Assembly: GCF_004321985.1 (NCBI RefSeq)
Contig: NZ_SCQN01000014.1
Coordinates: 124,001 to 188,000 of the forward strand
DNA from: Castellaniella sp.
Lineage (GTDB): Bacteria; Pseudomonadota; Gammaproteobacteria; Burkholderiales; Burkholderiaceae_B
Direction of reading: 5' to 3'
Length of the DNA: 64,000 nucleotides
Within the stretch, counting starts at the first letter, position 1, and each line of letters opens with the position of its first letter. The translations under genes were made by a program, and so were the position numbers. This document shows, piece by piece, positions 25,396 to 34,195 of the stretch. The notes beneath the pieces are model-generated. The model worked only from the letters and a program-made list of their open reading frames with translations. It did not search any database and was not told the origin of the DNA.

Positions 25396-26328
25396 TCAGC
25401 GGTGTGCGGTGCGGACCGGTTGCTTGGCCTTGTGTGTGGAACGTTTGGATTCGTGCGCCGACTTGGCAGAGTGGGTGGGTTTGGCAGCGTGGGCCGGCCT
25501 GGATGAGTGCGTGGATTTGGCGGAACGGTTGGGCTTGGCGGAATGCGCGGATTTTGCCGAGTGGCTGGATTTGGATGTGCGCGTTCGTCGCGATTCGTGA
25601 GCCGGTCGGGATGTATGAGTGCGTCCGGACGGTTCGGTCTGTTCCTGGGCGACGGCGCGGCTTGCGACCTTTTCGCCCCCAGCCACATCCAGCCGGCGCG
25701 CGCCGTTATACCGTGATCGCCAGTAGGCCATGTCCATGTCGTCCACCCGGATCGACGCACCGCTGCGCGGTGCATGGACGAACTTGTGGTCACCCAGGTA
25801 GATGCCCACATGCGAGTAGCGTCGGCCCAGTGTGTTGAAGAACACCAGATCGCCCCGGCGCAGGTCGCCCCGGCCCACCGAGGTCCCGGTCTGAGCCTGA
25901 TCCCGTGCCGAGCGTGGCAGCTTCAATCCCAGGGACTTTTCGGCTGCGTAAGCGACCAGGCCGCTGCAGTCGAAGCCTTCTTTGGGGGTATCGCCACCAA
26001 ACCGATATTTGACGCCGAGGAATCGCATGGCCGTGGAGACCATGGTCTTGGGTACTGGTGAAGATGCGCTTGTCTGGGAATCGTCTTCGGGGTAATCGAT
26101 CGTGAGGCTGTCGTCATTCTTCAGCCAGGCACCCAGGGGGTCGGACTGGGTTCGGGCAAGGTAGCTGTCACGAAGAAGATGGTCGTATGGATCGCTGGTG
26201 TCTGCCGTCTGTCGGGGCTGCGTCGCGCAACCCGCCAGCACCATCATGCCCGTGCATAGAACCAGCTTGAAGAAGCGGGAGGGGCAGAACAGTGCCGACA
26301 GAACGGCGGAAGAATGTGGCGGTGGCAT
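25396..26328 (-). CDS. NlpC/P60 family cell wall endopeptidase, lipoprotein with Ser/His/Lys-rich tail
   Basis: A putative peptidoglycan endopeptidase of 310 residues. The N-terminus has a hydrophobic segment ending in a lipobox (LAGC, Cys34), so the protein is probably anchored to the outer membrane. The catalytic NlpC/P60 domain spans about 95-212 with Cys121 (FDCSGLVAY), His173 (YSHVGIYLGD) and His185 (FVHAPRSG). Residues 232-310 form a low-complexity basic tail rich in Ser, His, Lys, Ala and Thr with degenerate SAKSAHS-like units. I choose ATG 26328 because the frame above it, to 26559, passes through the probable promoter. The ribosome site is weak. Confidence 0.85.
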   Translation of the reverse strand: MPPPHSSAVLSALFCPSRFFKLVLCTGMMVLAGCATQPRQTADTSDPYDHLLRDSYLARTQSDPLGAWLKNDDSLTIDYPEDDSQTSASSPVPKTMVSTAMRFLGVKYRFGGDTPKEGFDCSGLVAYAAEKSLGLKLPRSARDQAQTGTSVGRGDLRRGDLVFFNTLGRRYSHVGIYLGDHKFVHAPRSGASIRVDDMDMAYWRSRYNGARRLDVAGGEKVASRAVAQEQTEPSGRTHTSRPAHESRRTRTSKSSHSAKSAHSAKPNRSAKSTHSSRPAHAAKPTHSAKSAHESKRSTHKAKQPVRTAHR

Positions 26329-26462
26329 GGGCTGTAAGTTTTTCTCATCAGCGCTCCTGTCCGAACCGGTCTCATGATGCCGAGACTGACACAATGGCCT
26401 CTTGCTGACCCGAGATTGCTTGGGATCACGGGAGGGACAAACAGAAACACCAGGTTGATGGT

Positions 26463-26491
26463 TGCATACCCGCCCTGCGGGCAACCGGCAA
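26463..26491 (-). promoter_or_regulatory. Probable promoter of the NlpC/P60 lipoprotein gene
   Basis: On the minus strand TTGCCG (26486-26491) and TATGCA (26463-26468) are 17 bases apart. A short hairpin (GCCCGC/GCGGGC, three-base loop) lies in the spacer. The leader to the start at 26328 would be about 130 bases. Confidence 0.45.
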
Positions 26492-26533
26492 AGTGTATTC
26501 AATCGTTCTGTTGCTGGCAAGCCAATCGGCGGC

Positions 26534-26547
26534 CTGTTACGTAACAG
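26534..26547. promoter_or_regulatory. Perfect 14-base palindrome CTGTTACGTAACAG
   Basis: A flawless inverted repeat in the divergent nlpC/prpE control region. It looks like a dimeric regulator site, but the regulator is unknown. It lies about 140 bases before prpE and about 45 bases above the lipoprotein promoter. Confidence 0.5.
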
Positions 26548-26687
26548 AATGGGGGGCACGTCAGGCTGGCGTCAGGGAAGATCCTTAGCTTCCGCAGTGG
26601 GTGTAGCATGAGGCGCACCCAGACCTGCAACGACAAAAGATGTCCGCGGCCGCAGTCCATCCGCGTGACGATACCGGAGACAAGCGC

Positions 26688-28574
26688 ATGCAGAAGATCC
26701 ATGAATTTCATCGCCAATCGATTCAGGACAAGGAAGCTTTCTGGGCACGCGAGGCGCAGCGCATCCATTGGCAGACACCGTTTGAGCGCACGCTGGATTA
26801 TTCGCGCCCACCTTTTGCCCGCTGGTTCGTGGGTGGGCGCACCAACCTGTGTTACAACGCGGTCGATCGCTGGCTGGACACCCAGGCCGATCAGCCAGCC
26901 CTGATCTGGGTGTCGACGGAGGTCGAGCAGGAAATCGTCTACACGCGCGCCGATCTGGCCCGTGAGGTCAACGCGGCGGCTGCCATCCTGCAGGAGCAGG
27001 GCGTAGTCAAGGGTGACCGGGTTCTGGTCTATCTGCCGATGATTCCCCAAGCGGCCTTTTTCATGCTGGCCTGCGCGCGCATCGGAGCGATCCATTCCGT
27101 GGTGTTTGGCGGCTTTGCCGCTCACAATCTGGCACAGCGCATCGACGATGCGCGCCCCCGACTCATTGTGTCCACCGACGCCGGTTCACGCGGTGGGCGC
27201 CCCATTGCCTACAAGCCGTTGCTGGACCAGGCGATCCAGCAGTCCAGCCATGCGCCCGAACGGGTCGTGCTGGTGGATCGCGGCCTGGTGCCCATGACGC
27301 TGACGGCGGGGCGGGACCTGGACTATGCCACCCTGCGCGCCCGCCACCTGGATGCTCAGGTGCCGGTCGTCTGGCTGGAATCCAGCGAGCCCAGCTATGT
27401 GTTGTACACGTCGGGCACCACCGGCAACCCCAAGGGGGTGCAGCGGGACACGGGTGGCTATGCGGTCGCGCTGTGCGCGTCCATGGAATACATTTTTGGC
27501 GGCAAGCCTGGCGATGTGTACTTTTCCAGCAGCGACGTGGGGTGGGTGGTCGGGCACTCCTATGTGGTGTACGGGCCGCTTCTCAATGGCCAGGCCACCG
27601 TCATGTACGAGGGCACGCCTGTGCGTCCCGATGCGGCCATCCTCTGGAAGATCGTCGAGGATCACCACGTCAACGCGCTGTTCTCCGCCCCCACGGCCAT
27701 CCGCGTGCTGAAAAAGCATGATCCGGCCCTGTTGCACCGGCATGACCTGTCCAGCCTGGATCGCATCTATCTGGCGGGCGAGCCGCTGGACGAACTGACG
27801 GGAAAATGGCTCTCGGAGGTCCTGAACAAGCCAGTGGTGGACAATTACTGGCAGACCGAAACCGGCTGGCCGATCCTTTCAGCGCAGCCTGGGGTCCAAG
27901 AAGTCCCCACGCGGTTCGGCAGCCCGACCTTCCCGGTCTACGGGTTCGATGTGCGGGTGGTGGATGAGACCACCGGGCGCGACTGTGGGCCGAACCAGAA
28001 GGGCGTGGTGGCGATCGAACCGCCCCTGCCGCCGGGGGCGCTGAGCACCATCTGGGGCGATGATGCGCGTTTCGTGAAGACCTATTTCGGATCGTTCCCG
28101 GGGCGCATGACGTATTCCACCTCCGACTGGGGGTTGGTGGACGACGATGGCTATTGGTACATCCTGGGCCGCACGGACGACGTGATCAACGTGGCGGGCC
28201 ACCGTCTGGGTACGCGCGAGATCGAGGAGTCCGTCAATACGCATCCCGCAGTGGCCGAATCGGCCGTAGTGGGTGTGGCTGACGAGATCAAGGGGCAGGT
28301 GGCGGTCGCCTTTGCGGTGTTGCGCAGCCAGGATCTGCTGTCGGAGGATGGGGCGCAGGATCGCCTGGCTGCCGAGATCCAGCGGGTCATCGAGCAGCGC
28401 AACGGCGCGGTGGCACGGCCGGCCCGCATCCTGTTCGTCACGGCCTTGCCCAAGACGCGCTCGGGCAAGGTGCTGCGGCGCGCCATCGTGGCGCTCTGCG
28501 AGCGGCGGGATCCTGGTGATCTCACCACGATCGAGGATCCCTCCGCTCTGGATCAGATCCGTCAGGCGCTGTGA
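26688..28574 (+). CDS. prpE: Propionyl-CoA synthetase PrpE (acyl-CoA synthetase, AMP-forming)
   Basis: The enzyme activates propionate (and less well acetate) with ATP and CoA. From ATG 26688 the protein has 628 residues, which is the usual PrpE length. The ATP/AMP motif is YTSGTTGNPKG, the WQTETGWP motif and the RTDDVINVAGHRLGT hinge are typical, and the C-terminal PKTRSGKVLRR contains the lysine that is acetylated in this family. A GGAGA ribosome site precedes 26688. The in-frame ATG at 26640 adds 16 atypical residues. The stop overlaps the GTG start of an MFS gene. The methylcitrate cycle genes are not adjacent. Confidence 0.9.
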   Translation: MQKIHEFHRQSIQDKEAFWAREAQRIHWQTPFERTLDYSRPPFARWFVGGRTNLCYNAVDRWLDTQADQPALIWVSTEVEQEIVYTRADLAREVNAAAAILQEQGVVKGDRVLVYLPMIPQAAFFMLACARIGAIHSVVFGGFAAHNLAQRIDDARPRLIVSTDAGSRGGRPIAYKPLLDQAIQQSSHAPERVVLVDRGLVPMTLTAGRDLDYATLRARHLDAQVPVVWLESSEPSYVLYTSGTTGNPKGVQRDTGGYAVALCASMEYIFGGKPGDVYFSSSDVGWVVGHSYVVYGPLLNGQATVMYEGTPVRPDAAILWKIVEDHHVNALFSAPTAIRVLKKHDPALLHRHDLSSLDRIYLAGEPLDELTGKWLSEVLNKPVVDNYWQTETGWPILSAQPGVQEVPTRFGSPTFPVYGFDVRVVDETTGRDCGPNQKGVVAIEPPLPPGALSTIWGDDARFVKTYFGSFPGRMTYSTSDWGLVDDDGYWYILGRTDDVINVAGHRLGTREIEESVNTHPAVAESAVVGVADEIKGQVAVAFAVLRSQDLLSEDGAQDRLAAEIQRVIEQRNGAVARPARILFVTALPKTRSGKVLRRAIVALCERRDPGDLTTIEDPSALDQIRQAL

Positions 28575-29869
28575 CGAATGTCGTGACGCGTCCGGTCGCG
28601 GCGCTGCTGCCCGGCGTCGGTCGCCGCGAGGTCTGGTCCTGGGCCATGTACGACTTCGCGAATTCGGGCTACACCACGGTCGTCCTCACGACCGTGTTCA
28701 ACGCCTATTTCGTGGGGGTGGTCGCAGCGGGCCGAACCTGGGGCACGCTCGCGCTGACTGCGGCGCTGTCGCTGTCCTACCTGATGGTCATGGTCATCAT
28801 GCCGACACTGGGTGCGCGTGCGGATGCCGGGGGTGGCCACCGGCGGCTGCTCTATGCCAGCACCGTCGGCTGTGTGGCGGGTACGGCCGTGCTGGCCAGC
28901 GTGGCGCCGGGCGACATTGTCTGGGGGCTGCTGTGGCTGGTGTTGTCCAACGTCTGCTACTGCATCGGCGAGTCCACCGTGGCGTCCTTTCTGCCCAGTC
29001 TGGCCCGTCCGGAGGCTATGGGAAGGGTGTCGGGCTGGGGGTGGAGCTTCGGCTATTGCGGCGGGATGCTTGCCCTGGGGCTGTCGTTGTGGGTGGCGTC
29101 TTCAGCCGGGGCTCATGGCCTGACGGCGCAGCATTATGTTCCCTGGATCATGTTGTTGACGGCCGGCCTGTTTGCGCTGGCGGCGGTCCCGTCATTCCTC
29201 TGGTTGCGCGAGCCAGGAGCCGGCGATGTGCAGGCAGCGGCTTCCATGCTGTCCCAGTTGCGCCGGGCCTGGTACGAGACGCGCAGCGACTTTCCCGACT
29301 TTCGCCGCCTGCTCATGTGCATTGCCAGCTATCAGGCCGGGATCACGGTGGTGATCACCCTGGCGTCGGTGTATGCGACCGAGGTCATGGGGTTCACCAT
29401 GAAGCAGACCATGCTGCTGGTTTTCCTGGTCAATATCGGCGCAGCTGTGGGCGCGTTCAGCTTTGGCTACGTGCAGGACAGGATCGGCCATCGCCGAGCG
29501 CTGGCGCTTACCCTTTCGGGCTGGATCGTCATGGTGCTGCTCGCGGCGCTGGGGCATTCGCTGGCGCTGTTCTGGACGGCGGCCGGGCTCGCCGGGCTGT
29601 GCATGGGAACCAGCCAGAGCGCGGCGCGTGCCATGGTGGGGGTGCTGGCGCCGCAGCGCCGCCCTGCGGAATTCTTCGCACTCTGGACGTTTGCGGTCCA
29701 GTTGTCCGCCGTGGTTGGTCCCTTGTGCTACGGGCTGCTGGTCTGGGTCACCGGCGGCAATCACCGTGTGGCTCTGCTGGCCACGGGGATTTTCTTTCTT
29801 GCAGGCCTGCTGCAGCTTGCCCGCCTGGATTTCGACCGCGGGGTCCGGGCGCGCGACACATCGGCGTAA
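28571..29869 (+). CDS. MFS transporter, UMF1 (Atg22-like) family
   Basis: An integral membrane protein of 432 residues with about 12 membrane segments. The family signature WAMYDFANSGYTTVV is at residues 24-38, and the second half contains SFGYVQDRIGHRRAL, an MFS loop motif. UMF1 proteins are mostly uncharacterised; the eukaryotic relatives export amino acids from vacuoles. The GTG start at 28571 overlaps the prpE stop by four bases, so it is translationally coupled to propionyl-CoA synthetase and may transport a short-chain acid or its products. That role is inference from context. Confidence 0.85.
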   Translation: MTNVVTRPVAALLPGVGRREVWSWAMYDFANSGYTTVVLTTVFNAYFVGVVAAGRTWGTLALTAALSLSYLMVMVIMPTLGARADAGGGHRRLLYASTVGCVAGTAVLASVAPGDIVWGLLWLVLSNVCYCIGESTVASFLPSLARPEAMGRVSGWGWSFGYCGGMLALGLSLWVASSAGAHGLTAQHYVPWIMLLTAGLFALAAVPSFLWLREPGAGDVQAAASMLSQLRRAWYETRSDFPDFRRLLMCIASYQAGITVVITLASVYATEVMGFTMKQTMLLVFLVNIGAAVGAFSFGYVQDRIGHRRALALTLSGWIVMVLLAALGHSLALFWTAAGLAGLCMGTSQSAARAMVGVLAPQRRPAEFFALWTFAVQLSAVVGPLCYGLLVWVTGGNHRVALLATGIFFLAGLLQLARLDFDRGVRARDTSA

Positions 29870-30041
29870 GTGTCGTGTCAGTTTGTGCCGGCAGGATTAG
29901 GCGAACGAGGCGCTCGGGCGGATTCACGGATGGCCGGGGGGCTGCGGAAGTCACTATGATTGATGTATTCAGGCAGAAGAGGGGGGCTGGCCACGGGCCC
30001 GATCCCCGCATTTGGCCAACTTTGGAGAAAGGGAAAGAGAC

Positions 30042-32090
30042 ATGACAGACAAAACCGTGAACCGTGACGACGCGGCTGCGAACGAGGCCCAGATCGCAGT
30101 CCTTTGGCAGGAAGAAAGCTATTTCAAGCCGTCGCAGTCCTTCATCGACCAGGCCAACATGAAGGACCCTGACATCCGCAAGCGCTTTGGCGAGGAGAAC
30201 TTCCCCGAGTGCTATCGCGAGTACGCCGACATGCTCACCTGGTTCAAGCCTTACGATCAGGTGCTGGACACCAGCAACCCGCCTTTCTGGAAGTGGTTCA
30301 CCGGCGGCAAGATCAACGCCTGCTACAACTGCGTGGACCGTCACCTGGACAAATACCGCAACAAGGCGGCCTTCATCTTCGTCAGCGAAGTCGAGGATGA
30401 GCCGCCGGTGGCCATGACCTACCAGGAACTCTATGTGCGGGTCAACGAGATGGCAGCGCTGTTGCGCGACTATTGCGGCCTGAAGGCAGGTGATCGGGTG
30501 ACCCTGCACCTGCCCATGACGCTGGACCTGCCGATCACGATGCTGGCCTGCGCGCGCCTGGGGATCATCCACTCACAGGTGTTCGGTGGTTTTTCAGGCA
30601 AGTCCGCCGGCCAGCGCATCCAGGATTCCGGCAGTCGCTACCTGATCACCTGCGATGCCTACTGGCGTTCGGGGCACCTGATCGACCACAAGGAAAAGGC
30701 CGACGTGGCCGTGCAAGAAGCCCATGATCTGGGCCAGGAAGTCGACAAGGTCCTGGTCTGGCAGCGATATCCGGGCAAGTACAGTGCGGCCACGCCCATG
30801 GTCGAAGGCCGTGATGTGTTCGTCAACGATCTGCTCAAGCAGTATCGCGGCCAGCGCGTCGCGCCCGAGCAGATGGATGCCGAAGCGCCGCTGTTCCTCA
30901 TGTATTCCAGCGGCACCACTGGCAAGCCCAAGGGTTGCCAGCACCGTACGGGCGGCTACCTGGCCTATGTGACGGGCACGTCCAAATGGGTCCAGGACAT
31001 CCACCCCGAAGACACCTACTGGTGCATGGCTGACATCGGGTGGATCACGGGCCACTCCTACATTGTCTACGGCCCGTTGGCGCTGGCGGCCACCAGCGTG
31101 GTCTACGAAGGCGTACCCACCTATCCAGACATGAACCGGCCGTGGCGCATTGCCGATCAATTGGGTGTGAACATCTTCCACACCTCGCCGACGGCCGTGC
31201 GGGCGCTGCGCCGGGTGGGTCCTGAAGAACCCATCAAGGGTCCGCAACACTTCAAGCACATGACGACGGTGGGCGAGCCTATCGAGCCCAGCGCCTGGCG
31301 CTGGTACTACGAGCAGATCGGCAAGGGTCAGGCGGTAATCTGCGATACCTGGTGGCAGACGGAAAACGGCGGCTTCCTGTGCAGCACGCTGCCGGCACTG
31401 GACAAGATGAAGCCCGGCAGTGCGGGTCCTGCATTGCCCGGCGTCTACCCGGTGATCTATGACGAGGACGGCAACGAGCTGCCGGCCGGCTCGAACAAGG
31501 CTGGCAACATGTGCATCCGCAACCCGTGGCCGGGCATCATTCAGACCATTTGGGGCGACGACAAGCGGTTCGTGAAGACCTACTTCGAGCGCTACTGCAA
31601 GAACCCGGACAGCAAGGACTGGCGCGACTGGCCCTACATGTCGGGAGACGGCGCGATGGAGGCCAAAGACGGGTACTTCCGCATCCTCGGTCGTATCGAC
31701 GACGTGATCAACGTCTCGGGGCACCGGCTGGGGACCAAGGAGATCGAGTCGGCTTGCCTGACGGTGCCGGATGTTGCCGAAGCCGCGGTAGTGGCGGTCA
31801 ACGACGAGATCAAGGGCAAGGTCCCGGAGGTCTACGTGTCGCTGGCGGCGGGATCCAAGGCCTCATCCGATGCCATCGTGAAGGCGGTCAATCAGGCGTG
31901 CGAGGACATGATCGGCAAGATCGCCAAGCCGAGCCGCGTGCATGTGGTCCCGGACATGCCCAAGACCCGGTCGGGCAAGATCATGCGCCGGGTGCTGGCG
32001 GCGATCTCCAATGGACGCGATGTGGGTGACGTGACCACGCTGGCCAACGCCTCGGTGGTGGAAGACATTCGCAAGCAGGTCCAGGGCTGA
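30042..32090 (+). CDS. acs: Acetyl-CoA synthetase (AMP-forming)
   Basis: Acs makes acetyl-CoA from acetate, ATP and CoA. From ATG 30042 it has 682 residues. Signatures include the nucleotide motif MYSSGTTGKPKG, DTWWQTENGGF, RIDDVINVSGHRLGTKE and the acetylatable lysine in PKTRSGKIMRR. An insertion-like stretch near CKNPDSKDWRDWPY is longer than in some Acs proteins. The upstream in-frame ATG at 30012 lies before the purine-rich ribosome region (GAGAAAGGGAAAGAG), so 30042 is preferred. It is 172 bases after the MFS gene, so it may have its own promoter, which I cannot identify. Confidence 0.93.
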   Translation: MTDKTVNRDDAAANEAQIAVLWQEESYFKPSQSFIDQANMKDPDIRKRFGEENFPECYREYADMLTWFKPYDQVLDTSNPPFWKWFTGGKINACYNCVDRHLDKYRNKAAFIFVSEVEDEPPVAMTYQELYVRVNEMAALLRDYCGLKAGDRVTLHLPMTLDLPITMLACARLGIIHSQVFGGFSGKSAGQRIQDSGSRYLITCDAYWRSGHLIDHKEKADVAVQEAHDLGQEVDKVLVWQRYPGKYSAATPMVEGRDVFVNDLLKQYRGQRVAPEQMDAEAPLFLMYSSGTTGKPKGCQHRTGGYLAYVTGTSKWVQDIHPEDTYWCMADIGWITGHSYIVYGPLALAATSVVYEGVPTYPDMNRPWRIADQLGVNIFHTSPTAVRALRRVGPEEPIKGPQHFKHMTTVGEPIEPSAWRWYYEQIGKGQAVICDTWWQTENGGFLCSTLPALDKMKPGSAGPALPGVYPVIYDEDGNELPAGSNKAGNMCIRNPWPGIIQTIWGDDKRFVKTYFERYCKNPDSKDWRDWPYMSGDGAMEAKDGYFRILGRIDDVINVSGHRLGTKEIESACLTVPDVAEAAVVAVNDEIKGKVPEVYVSLAAGSKASSDAIVKAVNQACEDMIGKIAKPSRVHVVPDMPKTRSGKIMRRVLAAISNGRDVGDVTTLANASVVEDIRKQVQG

Positions 32091-32101
32091 TCTGAGCCGG
32101 A

Positions 32102-32133
32102 TGGCGCCCGGTCCGGTTGCGGATCGGGCGCCA
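32102..32133 (+). terminator. Hairpin after acs
   Basis: TGGCGCCCG at 32102-32110 pairs with CGGGCGCCA at 32125-32133, with an inner CCG/CGG pair. It lies 12 bases after the acs stop and before the small downstream gene. No T-run follows, so it may stabilise RNA or only partly terminate. Confidence 0.5.
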
Positions 32134-32152
32134 GGCGTTCAGGGGGACTGAA

Positions 32153-32356
32153 ATGATGACGCAGTCTGTCAAAGAAGAGGCACGGCAAGTGTTGGCTCGG
32201 GCCGTGCGCGACGCGTGTGTACAGGCCGCGCTGGATGGCTATGAGCAGGCCGGCATGAGCGGCCTGTGTGCCGAGGGGCGTTGGGAGATGGCGGTCGATT
32301 CCATGCGTTCGCTGGATCTGACGGCGGTGTTGTCCGGGGTGGCGCCGAAAGGCTGA
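32153..32356 (+). CDS. Small protein of unknown function downstream of acs
   Basis: A 67-residue reading frame with two tandem ATGs (32153 and 32156) behind an AGGGGGA ribosome site. The sequence KEEARQVLARAVRDACVQAALDGYEQAG is a plausible amphipathic helix, followed by GLCAEGRWEMAVDSMRSLDL. I recognise no domain. The composition is that of a real, cytoplasmic, mildly acidic protein, and codon use matches neighbours. Its position after acs suggests co-expression. It ends 45 bases before the convergent ETF-QO gene. Confidence 0.65.
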   Translation: MMTQSVKEEARQVLARAVRDACVQAALDGYEQAGMSGLCAEGRWEMAVDSMRSLDLTAVLSGVAPKG

Positions 32357-32401
32357 GCCCGTGCGGGTGCAAACGGCGTGCAGCGATGCCCGCCTTTTGC
32401 A

Positions 32402-34051
32402 TCACATGCCGTTGTACACCGGTCCCTCGCCGCCCTGGGGTGTCACCCAGACGATATTCTGGGTGGGGTCCTTGATATCGCAGGTCTTGCAGTGGATGCA
32501 GTTCTGCGCGTTGATCTGCAGGCGATCCTCACCCGATTCGGTTTTCACGTACTCGTAGACCCCGGCAGGACAGTAACGCGCCTCGGGTCCGGCGAATTTC
32601 GCCAGGTTGACGGTCACGGGGACCGCGTCGTCCTTCAATTTGAGGTGAGCCGGCTCGTTCTCGTCGTGGTGGGTATTCGAGATGAAGACCGAGCTGAGCC
32701 GGTCGAAGGTGAGCTTGCCGTCGGGCTTGGGGTACGGGATGCGGGGGCATTCCGACGCGGGCTGCAGACAGGCGTGGTCGGCTTTGTGGTGGTGGATGGT
32801 CCAGGGAATGTTGCCCTTCAACAGCCACTGTTCCACCCCGGTCATCAGTGTGCCGACCGTGCGTCCCTTTTTGAACCACTGCTTGAAATTGCGGGATTTG
32901 TTCAGTTCGGCATGTAGCCAGGAACGTTCAAATGCGGCCGGGTAGGCCGTGAGTTCGTCGTGGCGGCGGCCCGCCGCCAGCGCGTCGAAGGCCGCTTCGG
33001 CCGCCAGGGCGCCGGTCTTGATGGCCGAGTGGCTGCCCTTGATGCGGGACGCGTTCAGCACGCCCGCCTCGCACCCCACCAGGACCCCGCCCGGGAAGCA
33101 CATCTTGGGCAGCGAAAGCAGGCCGCCCGCCGTCAGCGAGCGTGCGCCGTAGGCGATGCGCTTGCCGCCCTCGAATGTGGTCCGGATGGCCGGGTGGGTC
33201 TTGTAGCGCTGGAATTCCTCGAAGGGCGACAGCCATGGGTTGGCGTAGTCCAGCCCCACGACCAAGCCCACGGCCACCAGGTTGCCGCTGAGGTGGTACA
33301 GGAACGAGCCGCCGTAGGTGTCGGCGTCCAGCGGCCAGCCCGCCGTGTGGGTGACCAGCCCCGGATGCGCTTGCGCGGGGTCCACTTCCCAGAGTTCCTT
33401 GATACCGATCGCGTAGCTTTGCGGGTCGCGGCCCGCGTCCAGCCGGAACTTCTCGATCAGCTCGCGTCCCAGATGCCCGCGTGAACCTTCCGCAAAGATG
33501 GTGTAGCGGCCCAGCAGTTCCATTCCGGGCTGATAGGCGTCCGTGTGGCTGCCGTCGCGCGCCACGCCCATGTCGCCGGTGATGACGCCGCGAACTGACT
33601 TTCCGGTCTCATCGTACAGGACGTGTGCGGCGGCGAAGCCGGGGAACACGTCCACGCCCATTGCTTCTGCCTGTTCTCCGAGCCAGCGGGTCACGTGTCC
33701 AAGGCGGACGATGTGGTTTCCGTGATTGCGGAAACAATCGGGCAGCAGCCATGCGGGGGTGCTGCGGGAAGCGGTCGGCGTGAGGAACAGGAAACGGTCC
33801 TCCGTCACCGGGGTGTCGAGTGGTGCGCCCCGTTCCTTCCAGTCCGGGATCAGTTCGGTCAGTGCGCGAGGATCCATGACACACCCCGAGAGGATATGGG
33901 TGCCGATCTCCGCTGCCTTCTCCAGCACACAGACGCTGACGTCCCGGCCCCGTTCCGTGGCGAGCTGCTTCAGCCGGATGGCCGCCGACAGGCCGGCTGG
34001 CCCCCCGCCGACGACGACCACGTCATATTCCATCGATTCGCGTTCAGTCAT
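32402..34051 (-). CDS. Electron transfer flavoprotein-ubiquinone oxidoreductase (ETF-QO)
   Basis: This enzyme passes electrons from ETF, reduced by fatty and amino acid dehydrogenases, to ubiquinone at the inner membrane. It has 549 residues. The FAD motif YDVVVVGGGPAGLSAA is at the N-terminus. The single 4Fe-4S cluster ligands are Cys494, Cys518, Cys521 and Cys524 (NCIHCKTCDIKDPTQNI). The start ATG at 34051 has a GGGAG ribosome site. A longer frame to 34393 is the shadow of the divergent thioesterase. ETF genes are not in this window. Confidence 0.93.
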   Translation of the reverse strand: MTERESMEYDVVVVGGGPAGLSAAIRLKQLATERGRDVSVCVLEKAAEIGTHILSGCVMDPRALTELIPDWKERGAPLDTPVTEDRFLFLTPTASRSTPAWLLPDCFRNHGNHIVRLGHVTRWLGEQAEAMGVDVFPGFAAAHVLYDETGKSVRGVITGDMGVARDGSHTDAYQPGMELLGRYTIFAEGSRGHLGRELIEKFRLDAGRDPQSYAIGIKELWEVDPAQAHPGLVTHTAGWPLDADTYGGSFLYHLSGNLVAVGLVVGLDYANPWLSPFEEFQRYKTHPAIRTTFEGGKRIAYGARSLTAGGLLSLPKMCFPGGVLVGCEAGVLNASRIKGSHSAIKTGALAAEAAFDALAAGRRHDELTAYPAAFERSWLHAELNKSRNFKQWFKKGRTVGTLMTGVEQWLLKGNIPWTIHHHKADHACLQPASECPRIPYPKPDGKLTFDRLSSVFISNTHHDENEPAHLKLKDDAVPVTVNLAKFAGPEARYCPAGVYEYVKTESGEDRLQINAQNCIHCKTCDIKDPTQNIVWVTPQGGEGPVYNGM

Positions 34052-34195
34052 GGGTGGGTGGCTCCCGGAGTGGATTGGCACGGAGTGGGTCGGACGGGCA
34101 GCCGACCCACTGGCTGGTTGCCGGCCATTGTATTGCAGATCGTTATACTGGCGCTTGTCGCGGCTGTCGTGGCGATCATCATGAGGACCTGTGCG

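Larger units (their letters stand above)
26329..26687. other. 359-base intergenic region between the NlpC/P60 gene and prpE
   Basis: Divergent control region. It contains a minus-strand promoter for the lipoprotein gene (26463-26491) and a perfect palindrome at 26534-26547. A GGAGA ribosome site for prpE lies at 26677 or so. I see no convincing prpE promoter hexamers. Confidence 0.6.

Noticed and set aside
28273-30045. A 590-codon plus-strand frame across prpE and the MFS gene
   Set aside because: Overlaps two well-supported genes in another frame; no motif and Gly/Arg-rich composition.
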